A stretch of 64,000 bases of DNA from RGIG4097 sp964637515 (GTDB lineage: Bacteria > Bacillota > Clostridia > Christensenellales > CAG-917). Position 1 is the stretch's first letter, and each line of letters begins with the position of its first letter. Below the pieces are notes generated by a model. That model saw nothing but the letters and a program-made list of their open reading frames with translations. It had not been told where the DNA came from and did not search any database. A program made the translations under genes and the position numbers. Shown here piece after piece: positions 34,753 to 43,106 of the stretch. The stretch covers positions 1-64,000 of the forward strand of contig CAZWUI010000003.1 in NCBI GenBank assembly GCA_964637515.1, given 5' to 3'.

Positions 34753-35502
34753 ATGAATCTTGACAGAGTTATCGCAGTCAGAAACAACAAAACCATTTAT
34801 CGCGACGGCGATAAGTGTATCAAAGTTTTCGGCGAAGGCTTTTCAAAGGCGGACATTCTCAACGAGGCTCTCAATCAGGCGAGAGTGGAAGAAACGGGAC
34901 TAAATATCCCCAAAATCGAGGCTGTCGAAACCGTTGACGGAAAGTGGGCTATTGTGTCAGAATATATCGAGGGGAAGACTCTTGACAGACTCATGGCGGA
35001 AAACCCCGAAAAGAAACACGAATATCTCTCCCTTTTCGTAGACTTGCAAATCGAAGTCCAATCGAAAACTTGCCCTATGCTTAACAAACTCAAGGACAAG
35101 ATGAAAGGAAAAATCTCAAAAGCGGACCTTGATGCTACCACTCGTTACGACTTGCACACTCGTCTTGAAGGTATGCCCAAGCACTCCAAACTCTGCCACG
35201 GAGATTTCAACCCGTCAAACGTTATCATCGCAAAAGACGGCACTCCCTACATCATCGACTGGTCGCACGCAACGCAAGGCAACGCGTCTGCGGACGTCGC
35301 AAGGACTTACCTTTTGTTCTGGTTGCAAGGGGATATCGACGGAGCGAGAGATTATCTCGATTTGTTCTGCCAAAAGACGGATACTGCAAAGCAGTACGTC
35401 CAAAAATGGATGCCCATCGTAGCGGCTTCTCAATCGGTCAAAGGCAACGAAAAAGAAAGAGAATTTTTGTTGTCTTGGGTTGATGTCGTTGACTACGAAT
35501 AA
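34753..35502 (+). CDS. Aminoglycoside phosphotransferase-fold protein
   Basis: A 249-residue protein of the APH/choline-kinase fold. It has the ATP lysine region near residue 24, SEYIEGKTLDRL near 73, the catalytic loop LCHGDFNPSNVII near 152-164 and the metal-binding IIDWSHATQGNASADVARTYL near 171. Such proteins phosphorylate small molecules and are rarely true resistance genes outside known clades. It sits 11 bases after adhE and 17 bases before the Fe-S operon, so it may be co-transcribed with redox genes, but its substrate is unknown. Confidence 0.85.
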   Translation: MNLDRVIAVRNNKTIYRDGDKCIKVFGEGFSKADILNEALNQARVEETGLNIPKIEAVETVDGKWAIVSEYIEGKTLDRLMAENPEKKHEYLSLFVDLQIEVQSKTCPMLNKLKDKMKGKISKADLDATTRYDLHTRLEGMPKHSKLCHGDFNPSNVIIAKDGTPYIIDWSHATQGNASADVARTYLLFWLQGDIDGARDYLDLFCQKTDTAKQYVQKWMPIVAASQSVKGNEKEREFLLSWVDVVDYE

Positions 35503-35519
35503 ATGATAAGGAGAAAATT

Positions 35520-35762
35520 ATGATTAAAGTTACGGTATGTATCGGCAGTTCTTGCCATATCAAAGGTTCAAGACAGGTCGTTGAACAACTGCAATATCTC
35601 ATCGCAACGCACGACCTAGGCGAAAAAGTCGAACTCGGCGGAACGTTCTGTATGGGCAAGTGCCAGCAGGGCGTATGCGTTACGGTGGACGACAAGTTAT
35701 TCTCGGTGTCACAAGATACCGTGAAAGATTTCTTTGAAAAAGAAGTGCTTACGAGGGCGTAA
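35520..35762 (+). CDS. Thioredoxin-like [2Fe-2S] ferredoxin (NuoE-like), copy 1
   Basis: An 80-residue protein with the thioredoxin-like [2Fe-2S] fold. Four cysteines, C7 and C12 in CIGSSC and C44 and C48 in CMGKC, match the CX4C...CX3C ligand pattern of NuoE/HydC-type domains. It likely carries single electrons. Unlike NuoE it has no N-terminal helical domain and no NuoF partner is present. It is the first of two adjacent copies at the head of the hydrogenase-sensor operon. Confidence 0.87.
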   Translation: MIKVTVCIGSSCHIKGSRQVVEQLQYLIATHDLGEKVELGGTFCMGKCQQGVCVTVDDKLFSVSQDTVKDFFEKEVLTRA

Positions 35763-35764
35763 TT

Positions 35765-36031
35765 ATGGTTATAGTCCAAGTGTGCGTAGGCAGTTCATGC
35801 CACTTGAAAGGATCTCCCGAAATCGTGAATTTGCTCCAACAGTACGTTGAGGCGAACGGCTTGGGGGATGACGTTGCCCTTATGGGCAACTTCTGCACCG
35901 GGCAATGCAATCGCGTGGGGGTTACTCTCACTGTCAACGACGAAGTTTGCACCGGTATCACAACCGAAAACTTCAAAGAGTTTTGGAAAGATAAAGTCAT
36001 GTCCGCGGTGAAAGCGGACAGAGGAGAATAA
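35765..36031 (+). CDS. Thioredoxin-like [2Fe-2S] ferredoxin (NuoE-like), copy 2
   Basis: An 88-residue paralogue of the preceding protein with the same ligands, C7 and C12 in CVGSSC and C44 and C48 in CTGQC, and SSCHLKGSPEIV as in copy 1 (SSCHIKGSRQVV). The two genes are two bases apart and diverged, so the pair is an old duplication. It is followed five bases later by the H-cluster/PAS protein, to which it may deliver or from which it may accept electrons (inference). Confidence 0.87.
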   Translation: MVIVQVCVGSSCHLKGSPEIVNLLQQYVEANGLGDDVALMGNFCTGQCNRVGVTLTVNDEVCTGITTENFKEFWKDKVMSAVKADRGE

Positions 36032-36036
36032 TAGTC

Positions 36037-37713
36037 ATGTCCGATTGTCTGACTCTCAAAAAATCAAATTGCAAAAATTGCCACAAATGTATCCGCCATT
36101 GTCCCGTGAAAGCGATAAGATTCTCGGGCAATCAGGCGCATATCATCGGCAACGAGTGTATTTTGTGCGGTCATTGTTTCGTTGTATGTCCGCAAAACGC
36201 CAAGGAAATCACCAGCGAAGTCGAAAAGGCTAAAGTCCTTATTCAGTCGGGTGCACCCGTCTACGTATCTCTCGCACCGTCCTTCATCGCAAACTACGAA
36301 GGTATCGGCATCAGAGGTATGAGAGATGCACTCAAAAAACTCGGTTTCTACGACGTCGAAGAAACGGCAATCGGTGCGACTATCGTCAAAAACGAATACG
36401 AAAGAATGTTGCGTGAAGACGGCAAGGATATTATCATTTCGTCCTGTTGTCACTCCGTCAACTTGCTCATTCAAAAATATTTCCCGAACGAATTGCAATT
36501 CCTTGCGGACGTCATGTCGCCTATGCAGGCGCACGCGTGCGAAATCAAGAAGAAAAACCCCGACGCAAAAGTCGTATTCATCGGACCTTGCGTTGCCAAA
36601 AAGGACGAAGCGTCTTTCTATGACGGCATTGTAGACGCGGTTTTGACCTTTGAAGAGTTGACTCAATGGCTCAAAGAAAGCCGTATCGAATTGGTCGGTG
36701 ATATGGACGAAACCGCAAAGAGTCGCGCAAGATTTTTCCCGACTGCGGGCGGCGTCTTGAAGACTATGGCACAGGATATTCGCGGTTATACCTATATGGC
36801 GGTTGACGGTGCGGAAAATTGCATATCCGCACTTAAAGACATCGAAAGAGGGCATATACACCGCTGTTTCATCGAAATGAATGCTTGCGCAGGCGGCTGT
36901 ATCAACGGTCCTGTCATGGAAAAATATCACCGCTCTCCCGTCAAGGATTATACTGCGGTCGCAAACTACGCAGGGGATAGGGACTTCGACGTCGTGCAAC
37001 CCGACCCCGTTGAAGTCAAGAAACAATTTGGAGTCATTCCGCAAAAAGCGGAAATTCCCTCCGACTACGAAATTTCTCAAGTCCTTCGCGAAATGGGCAA
37101 AACCAAACCCGAAGACGAACTCAACTGTGGTTCTTGCGGATATAACACCTGTCGTGAAAAGGCAATCGCAGTCTTGCAAGGCAAGGCGGAAATCTCCATG
37201 TGTTTGCCGTACCTTAAAGACAAAGCGGAGAGTTTCTCTGATTGCATAGTCAAGAACACCCCCAACGGAATTATCGTGCTCAACGAAAATCTCGAAGTGC
37301 AACAAATCAATTCCGCGGCGAAAAAAATCATGAACGTGCGCTCCGCCTCCGACGTACTAGGCGAACCCGTCGTTAGAATATTGGAACCTCTTCCTTTCAT
37401 CAACGTGTTGCAGTCCAAGCGTAGTGTGAAGAACAAACGCAAATATCTTGCCGAATATCAGAAGTTCGTCGAACAAACCATAGTGTACGACTCGACTTAT
37501 CATCTTCTCGTCTGCATTATGCGCGACGTAACCGACGAAGAAAGTGAGAAAGAAAAGAAAGAAAATATCAGTCGTCAAACCGTAGAAATTGCGGATAAGG
37601 TCGTTGACAAGCAAATGCGTATAGTGCAAGAGATAGCATCCCTTCTCGGCGAAACGGCGGCGGAAACCAAAATCGCTCTCACCAAACTCAAGGAGTCTAT
37701 AAGCAATGAATGA
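36037..37713 (+). CDS. H-cluster domain protein with 4Fe-4S and PAS domains (sensory [FeFe]-hydrogenase type)
   Basis: A 558-residue multidomain protein. Two [4Fe-4S] motifs (C12-C22 and C41-C51) precede an H-cluster domain with SSCCHS (C137, C138), GPCVAKKDE (C185, K188) and EMNACAGGC (C284, C288), so the four cluster ligands and the proton-shuttle cysteine are present. Then come a four-cysteine cluster motif NCGSCGYNTC...C (364-389), a PAS domain (about 400-500) and a coiled-coil-like tail. This matches the putative sensory group C hydrogenases (HydS), which sense H2 or redox state. The phosphatase gene overlaps its end by 8 bases. Confidence 0.88.
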   Translation: MSDCLTLKKSNCKNCHKCIRHCPVKAIRFSGNQAHIIGNECILCGHCFVVCPQNAKEITSEVEKAKVLIQSGAPVYVSLAPSFIANYEGIGIRGMRDALKKLGFYDVEETAIGATIVKNEYERMLREDGKDIIISSCCHSVNLLIQKYFPNELQFLADVMSPMQAHACEIKKKNPDAKVVFIGPCVAKKDEASFYDGIVDAVLTFEELTQWLKESRIELVGDMDETAKSRARFFPTAGGVLKTMAQDIRGYTYMAVDGAENCISALKDIERGHIHRCFIEMNACAGGCINGPVMEKYHRSPVKDYTAVANYAGDRDFDVVQPDPVEVKKQFGVIPQKAEIPSDYEISQVLREMGKTKPEDELNCGSCGYNTCREKAIAVLQGKAEISMCLPYLKDKAESFSDCIVKNTPNGIIVLNENLEVQQINSAAKKIMNVRSASDVLGEPVVRILEPLPFINVLQSKRSVKNKRKYLAEYQKFVEQTIVYDSTYHLLVCIMRDVTDEESEKEKKENISRQTVEIADKVVDKQMRIVQEIASLLGETAAETKIALTKLKESISNE

Positions 37714-38878
37714 TTTGTGTGTCGATATAGGCTATAAAAGCATAAATCACTACGGCGAGCAACTCTGCGGCGACCACGTCGATATTGTCGAGCAGAACGA
37801 AAACTCAACCGTAGTCGTGCTTGCGGACGGGCTTGGTAGCGGTGTGAAAGCAAGCATTTTGTCCACGCTCACTTCCAAAATCATATCCACTATGATGTCC
37901 GAAGGACTCTCAATCGAGGACTGCGTGGAAACTATCGCAGCGACTCTTCCCATATGTTCCGTCAGGGGAGTCGCATATTCTACGTTCACTATCATCCATA
38001 TAGTTGACAACACCGAGGCGGAAATCATACAATACGATAACCCTCAAGTTATTTTGCTTCGCGACTACAAAAACTACGACTATCCCAAAATCGAGATGAA
38101 TATCGGCGGAAAGAAGATTTTTAAATCCGTCATCAAGCTCAAAGAAGGGGACGTTTTCGTCGCAATGAGCGACGGTTGTCCGCATGCGGGTATCGGTTTG
38201 CAATACAACTTCGGTTGGAAAAGGGAAGACATCATCGACTTCCTTGAAACAATCGCACCCGTGGGCTACACCGCAAAGACCTATTCCACCATTCTCGTGG
38301 ACGAGTGCAACAAACTTTACGGCGGAAAACCCGGGGACGACGCGACCGCTTGCGTGATTAAAGTCAGACAAAGAGTGCCTATGAACATTCTTTTCGGACC
38401 GCCCGCAAACCGCGACGACGCAAACAGAATGATGGCGTTGTTCTTCTCAAAGGAAGGCAAACATATCGTATGCGGTGGGACGACGTCGTCTATCGTGTCG
38501 AAATATCTCGGTAAGCCCGTCAAGGCAAGCCTTAACTATATCGCAGGGGACGTTCCGCCTACGGCGGAAATCGAGGGCGTCGACCTTGTGACAGAAGGCG
38601 TTATCACCGTCAATAAGGTGCTCGAATACGCCAAGGACGCTCTCAAAAACAACGAACTCTATGAAAAATGGAGCGTGGGTAGGGACGGCGCAAGCCTAAT
38701 TTGTAGGTTGCTCTTCGAGGAAGCGACGGATATTAATTTCTACGTGGGTAGGGCGATAAACCCCGCACACCAAAACCCCGACCTTCCTATAAACTTCAAT
38801 ATAAAAATGAACCTCGTTGGAGAACTTTCAAAGTGCTTGCAACAAATGGGAAAAAGAATAAAGGTGAGTTATTTCTAA
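37706..38878 (+). CDS. SpoIIE/PP2C-family serine phosphatase
   Basis: A 390-residue protein with a PP2C-type phosphatase domain in residues 1-230. Metal-binding motifs are VVLADGLGSGVKAS near residue 37, AMSDGCPHAGIG near 153 and GKPGDDATACVIKV near 212. Residues 235-390 form an extra domain of unknown role. Family members dephosphorylate anti-sigma antagonists or signalling proteins. The gene overlaps the PAS/H-cluster protein and lies three bases before the hydrogenase, a layout known for group C/B hydrogenase clusters. No cognate kinase or STAS protein is in the window. Confidence 0.88.
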   Translation: MNDLCVDIGYKSINHYGEQLCGDHVDIVEQNENSTVVVLADGLGSGVKASILSTLTSKIISTMMSEGLSIEDCVETIAATLPICSVRGVAYSTFTIIHIVDNTEAEIIQYDNPQVILLRDYKNYDYPKIEMNIGGKKIFKSVIKLKEGDVFVAMSDGCPHAGIGLQYNFGWKREDIIDFLETIAPVGYTAKTYSTILVDECNKLYGGKPGDDATACVIKVRQRVPMNILFGPPANRDDANRMMALFFSKEGKHIVCGGTTSSIVSKYLGKPVKASLNYIAGDVPPTAEIEGVDLVTEGVITVNKVLEYAKDALKNNELYEKWSVGRDGASLICRLLFEEATDINFYVGRAINPAHQNPDLPINFNIKMNLVGELSKCLQQMGKRIKVSYF

Positions 38879-38881
38879 ACT

Positions 38882-40306
38882 ATGAGAAAATTTGACACAA
38901 AAGTACAGTATCTCAAATATAAAGTTTTGAGAGAAGTCGCAAAAGAAGCGTGGGCGGACCGTCTTCCCGAATCCGCCATCGACATTCCGAAAACGATTGT
39001 ACCCGGCAAAGTGCCGACAATGCGTTGTTGCGTGTATAAGGAGAGAGCAGTCCTCCTCGAACGCGTCAAAATCGCAATGGGCGGCAACAAAGATAATCAC
39101 AACGTAATCGAAGTCATAGATATTGCGTGCGACGAGTGCCCTATGGGCGGATACGAAGTCACCAATTCTTGTAGAGGTTGTCTTGCGCATAGATGCGAAG
39201 ACGTCTGCAAATTCGGTGCAATCTCTTTCGACCACAACCACGTCGCACATATTGATAAATCCAAATGTAAGGAATGCGGTTCGTGCGCAAAAGTCTGCCC
39301 GTATAGCGCAATTCACAACTACAAACGCCCTTGCCAAACCGCTTGCAAAGTCAAAGCTATCAGTATGGGCGAAGACAAACAAGCACTCATCGACAACAGC
39401 AAGTGTATTGCATGCGGTGCGTGCGTCTATCAATGCCCCTTTGGCGCAATCACGGACAAGTCCTACATCTTGAATGTCATAGACGATTTGAAGAAGAGCG
39501 AAAACAACACGAAGTATAAAGTTTTCGCAATCGTAGCGCCGTCGATTTCGAGCCAATTCACCTATGCAAAACTTGGTCAAGTTATCACCGGTTTGAAAGA
39601 ACTCGGGTTTTATACAGTCATAGAAGCCGCTTTAGGTGCCGATATGGTTGCTCACGCAGAATCGCAGGAACTTGCGGAAAAAGGATTTTTGACCTCGTCG
39701 TGTTGCCCCGCTTTCGTGGATTACGTCGAGAAAAACTTTCCCGACCTTGCGCCTTTCGTGTCCCATAATTTGTCCCCTATGGCGACTATAGCGAAGTATA
39801 TCAAAGAGCATGAAGCACCTTGCAAAACCGTTTTCATCGGCCCTTGCACTGCGAAAAAAGCGGAAGTCCAAAGGGAAGAAGTCAGACACTACGTTGACGT
39901 TGCTATGACTTTTGAAGAATTGCAAGCGCTCTTTGACAGTAAGGAAATCGACATAACTACGCTTGAAGAGGGCGTGCTTGACAACGCTTCCTACTTTGGC
40001 AGAATTTTCGCACGTTGCGGCGGTCTGTCCGACGCGGTTGCGGAAGGTCTCAAAGAGCAGGGTATCGACTTTGAAGTCAAACCCGTTTCTTGCGACGGAA
40101 TCGAGGCGTGCCGTCTCGCGCTCTTGCAAAAGAGCAAAGGCAAACTCGATGCAAACTTCATCGAAGGTATGGCATGCACGGGCGGTTGTATCGGCGGAGC
40201 GGGTTGCCTGACTCACGGCGAAAAGAGCAAAGCGGACGTCGATAAATACGGCATGGAAGCCTATGAAAAGACGATAACCGATGCACTATCCCTTCTCAAA
40301 AAATAA
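38882..40306 (+). CDS. Group-B-like monomeric [FeFe] hydrogenase
   Basis: A 474-residue iron-only hydrogenase. An N-terminal cysteine-rich part (CDECP; CRGC...C...C, residues 83-109) leads to two [4Fe-4S] motifs (C129-C139 and C175-C185) with extra C151 and C155 between. The H-cluster domain has TSSCCPAFVDYV (C274, C275), FIGPCTAKKAE (C322, K325) and EGMACTGGCIGGAG. This fits the clostridial group B hydrogenases, which are thought to couple ferredoxin to H2. Maturation genes hydE, hydF and hydG are not in the window. A terminator follows at 40323. Confidence 0.92.
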   Translation: MRKFDTKVQYLKYKVLREVAKEAWADRLPESAIDIPKTIVPGKVPTMRCCVYKERAVLLERVKIAMGGNKDNHNVIEVIDIACDECPMGGYEVTNSCRGCLAHRCEDVCKFGAISFDHNHVAHIDKSKCKECGSCAKVCPYSAIHNYKRPCQTACKVKAISMGEDKQALIDNSKCIACGACVYQCPFGAITDKSYILNVIDDLKKSENNTKYKVFAIVAPSISSQFTYAKLGQVITGLKELGFYTVIEAALGADMVAHAESQELAEKGFLTSSCCPAFVDYVEKNFPDLAPFVSHNLSPMATIAKYIKEHEAPCKTVFIGPCTAKKAEVQREEVRHYVDVAMTFEELQALFDSKEIDITTLEEGVLDNASYFGRIFARCGGLSDAVAEGLKEQGIDFEVKPVSCDGIEACRLALLQKSKGKLDANFIEGMACTGGCIGGAGCLTHGEKSKADVDKYGMEAYEKTITDALSLLKK

Positions 40307-40322
40307 ATAAACCAAAAATCAA

Positions 40323-40353
40323 AAAAGCCGTCTCAATGACGGCTTTTATTTTT
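40323..40353. terminator. Bidirectional terminator between hydrogenase and leucine operons
   Basis: AAAAGCCGTC pairs with GACGGCTTTT around TCAAT, T-rich on both sides. It separates two convergent operons. Confidence 0.93.
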
Positions 40354-40384
40354 GCTTCGGTGAGATTTTTCCTATCGTGGATGG

Positions 40385-41422
40385 TCAAAGGCGGTTGATG
40401 ATTTCAGCGGTGATTTCGTCGGTCGAAAGTTTTCCGCCTATATCCGCAGTTCCCAGTCCGTCGTTCAGGACGGAGTAGACTGCATTTTCAACAGATTGTG
40501 CTTCTTTTTCCATATCGAAAGAATGGCGGAGTAGCATTGCGCACGAGAGTATCGTGCCGATCGGGTTTGCCTTGTTTTGTCCCGCTATGTCGGGAGCGGA
40601 GCCGTGAATTGCTTCGTACATTCCGAGAGTGGTGTCCCCAAGGGATGCGGACGGCATAACCCCGATACTGCCGACGAGTGCGGCGGTCAGGTCGGTGAGA
40701 ATATCCCCGAACATATTCGACGTCAAAATCACGTCGAATTGGGATGGATTGAGTGCGAGTTGCATCGCTGCGTTGTCCACGTACATTGCGCTGACTGCGA
40801 CGGTGGGATAGTCTTCGTTCAAATCCGCAACGATTTTGCGCCATAGTCTGCTTGTACAGAGCACGTTAGCCTTATCCACAAGGCACAGACGACGACTGCG
40901 TTTTTCGGCAAGTTCATACGCAACGCGTGCGACTCTTTCGATTTCGAGTTCGCTATACGCTTCAGTGTCGAAACCCTCTCTGCCGAAAGTGGCATTTTGT
41001 CTGAAACCGCGCTCGCCGAAGTAGATGCCTCCCGTCAACTCTCTGACGGTCACGAGGTCTATACCTTTTTCAAGGATTTCGGGTTTGAGTGCGGAGGCGG
41101 AAGACAGGGATTTCACGAGTTTTGCGGGACGGAGATTGGCAAAAAGTCCCAACTCTTTGCGAATGCCCAAAAGTGCGCTTTCGGGACGGACGGGGAGATT
41201 ATCCCACTTCGGACCGCCCACCGCACCGAGAAGTACTGCGCCTGCGCTCTTTGCTTTTGAAATAGTTTCAGGGGGGAGCGGAACGCCTGTTTCGTCGATG
41301 GCGGCCCCGCCGATAAGTGCGGTATCGAAAGAGAAGTCGCCGACTTTTTCAAGCACTCTTTTCCCCGCTTGCACGATTTCAGAACCTATTCCGTCCCCGG
41401 GCAGAAGCAATATTTTTTTCAT
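40385..41422 (-). CDS. leuB: 3-isopropylmalate dehydrogenase
   Basis: A 345-residue NAD-dependent oxidative decarboxylase of leucine synthesis; in the citramalate route it also acts on methylmalate. The N-terminus is [17 protein letters not shown], followed by [34 protein letters not shown] and the metal-binding [15 protein letters not shown] and GLGTADI regions. The open frame continues upstream for 84 codons, but those residues have no family match and overlap leuD; the ATG at 41422 makes the ATGA overlap usual in this operon. It is the last gene of ilvB-ilvN-leuA-cimA-leuC-leuD-leuB. Confidence 0.96.
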   Translation of the reverse strand: MKKILLLPGDGIGSEIVQAGKRVLEKVGDFSFDTALIGGAAIDETGVPLPPETISKAKSAGAVLLGAVGGPKWDNLPVRPESALLGIRKELGLFANLRPAKLVKSLSSASALKPEILEKGIDLVTVRELTGGIYFGERGFRQNATFGREGFDTEAYSELEIERVARVAYELAEKRSRRLCLVDKANVLCTSRLWRKIVADLNEDYPTVAVSAMYVDNAAMQLALNPSQFDVILTSNMFGDILTDLTAALVGSIGVMPSASLGDTTLGMYEAIHGSAPDIAGQNKANPIGTILSCAMLLRHSFDMEKEAQSVENAVYSVLNDGLGTADIGGKLSTDEITAEIINRL

Positions 41423-41847
41423 TTGATAGCCTCCAAAAGTCCGCCTTTTTTGATAATGGACTTGACGAAACCGTCCGTATTCATGATTGAAATCACGTCG
41501 TCGGGTATGGATATTTCGTCGTCGCTCTTGTCCGCGTAGTCCGTGCTTTCGAGAAGGGGCAAGCCGACGTTTATCGCATTGCGGTAGAATATCCGCGCGA
41601 AACTCTTTGCAATCACGAGTTTCACCCCCGACGCTTTTATCGCAAGGGGAGCGTGCTCTCGAGATGAACCGCACCCGAAATTCTCACCTGCGATGATGAT
41701 ATCTCCCTTTTCAACGGTCGATGCAAAGGTTGAATCAAGGTCCTCAAAAGCGTGCGCTTTGAGATTTTCTTCGCTTGAATCGTTAAGGTAGCGTGCGGGA
41801 ATTATTACGTCCGTATTTACGTTGTCACCGTATCTAAAAATTTTCAT
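41419..41847 (-). CDS. leuD: 3-isopropylmalate dehydratase small subunit
   Basis: A 142-residue small subunit that completes the aconitase-type active site with LeuC. It begins [15 protein letters not shown] and carries the substrate-loop motif [14 protein letters not shown] near residues 54-67, as in archaeal-type small subunits. The shorter length is normal for this class (LeuD2/HacB-like) compared with about 200 in enterobacteria. It overlaps leuC and leuB by 4 bases each. Confidence 0.95.
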   Translation of the reverse strand: MKIFRYGDNVNTDVIIPARYLNDSSEENLKAHAFEDLDSTFASTVEKGDIIIAGENFGCGSSREHAPLAIKASGVKLVIAKSFARIFYRNAINVGLPLLESTDYADKSDDEISIPDDVISIMNTDGFVKSIIKKGGLLEAIK

Positions 41848-43106
41848 AGCTCGTAGGGGCGCGCGATATAGCCTTTGATTGCGCTTTCCGCAGCGACGTA
41901 CGGAGAAGCGAGATAAACTTCGGAAGTTTTCGCACCCATTCTGCCCACGAAGTTTCTATTTGTCGTTGCGACGGCTTTTTCACCGTCTGCAAGTATTCCC
42001 ATATATCCGCCCAGACAAGGCCCGCAGGTCGGAGTGGAAACGACCGCTCCCGCATCGACGAAAATCTCGGTCAGTCCTTCTTCGATGCACTTTTTGTAGA
42101 CCGCCATAGTTGCGGGGATGACGATGCATCTGACACCGTCCGCAACTTTTCTGCCTTTCATGATTTTTGCCGCCATACGCATATCCGAAATGCGACCGTT
42201 GGTGCAACTGCCTATCACGACTTGATCGATCTTGATATTGTCGATTTCACCGTTTTCAAAGTGCTTGACGTTGGACGGCAGGTGGGGGAATGCGACGGTA
42301 GGGGTTATCTCGTCAAGGTTGAGAGTTATTGTCTTTTCATATTCCGCATCGTCGTCGGGGATAGTTTCGACGTAGTCCGTCATGCCGACGGACGAAAGAT
42401 ATTTTCGTGCTTCGTCGTCAAGAGGGAAGAACGCGTTTTTCGCACCGCATTCGACCGCCATATTCGCAATCGTGAACCTGTCGTCGAGAGAGAGTGCGGA
42501 TATATTCCCAAAGAATTCGAGGGATTTATAAGTCGCACCGTCAACTCCGAGCATACCGATGAGAGAAAGCACCACGTCTTTGCCGGTGACAAAGGGGTTG
42601 AGAGAGCCTTTCAAGTTTATTTTTATTGCGGTCGGCACTTTGAACCAACTTTTGCCAATCGCCATTGCGCCCGCCATATCAGTCGAGCCGACGCCTGTAG
42701 AAAAACAACCGAGTGCACCGTAGGTGCAAGTGTGTGAGTCGGCGCCGATGACGAGAGAAGAAGGACGAATGAAGCCTTGTTCGGGAAGAAGAGCGTGTTC
42801 GATTCCCATTTTGCCGACGTCGAAGAAGTTTTCGATATTGTTCTTCAGTGCGAAATCTCTGACGATTTTGCATTGTTCTGCGGATTTTATATCCTTGCAG
42901 GGCACGAAGTGATCGAGCACGAGCACGACTTTTTCGGGTATCGTAACGCAAAGTCCCGCCTTTTCCAGTTCTTTGATTGCGACGGGGGAAGTTATGTCGT
43001 TTCCGAGCACGAGATCAACCGTTGAGGCGATCAATTCACCTGCGCGGACGGTTTTCCCGGTGTGTGCGGATAGGATTTTTTGCGTTGCGGTAAGTCCCAT
43101 AATCAC
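41844..43106 (-). CDS. leuC: 3-isopropylmalate dehydratase large subunit
   Basis: A 420-residue [4Fe-4S] hydro-lyase that isomerises 2- to 3-isopropylmalate and, in this operon, probably citramalate to methylmalate. It begins GLTATQKILSAHTG and has GADSHTCTYGALG, the cluster cysteines in IGSCTNGR and TCGPCLGGYMG, and a C-terminal NRNFVGRMG. The length is of the class found in archaea and many Clostridia. It overlaps leuD by 4 bases and abuts cimA. Confidence 0.96.
   Translation of the reverse strand: MIMGLTATQKILSAHTGKTVRAGELIASTVDLVLGNDITSPVAIKELEKAGLCVTIPEKVVLVLDHFVPCKDIKSAEQCKIVRDFALKNNIENFFDVGKMGIEHALLPEQGFIRPSSLVIGADSHTCTYGALGCFSTGVGSTDMAGAMAIGKSWFKVPTAIKINLKGSLNPFVTGKDVVLSLIGMLGVDGATYKSLEFFGNISALSLDDRFTIANMAVECGAKNAFFPLDDEARKYLSSVGMTDYVETIPDDDAEYEKTITLNLDEITPTVAFPHLPSNVKHFENGEIDNIKIDQVVIGSCTNGRISDMRMAAKIMKGRKVADGVRCIVIPATMAVYKKCIEEGLTEIFVDAGAVVSTPTCGPCLGGYMGILADGEKAVATTNRNFVGRMGAKTSEVYLASPYVAAESAIKGYIARPYEL

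Noticed and set aside
34753..35502. Antibiotic resistance gene (aminoglycoside phosphotransferase)
   Set aside because: The fold matches, but the sequence is not of a known resistance clade that I recognise and the context is metabolic.
41423..41674. 84-codon N-terminal extension of leuB
   Set aside because: It reads through leuD in another frame, has no family match, and the ATG at 41422 gives the standard N-terminus with the ATGA overlap.
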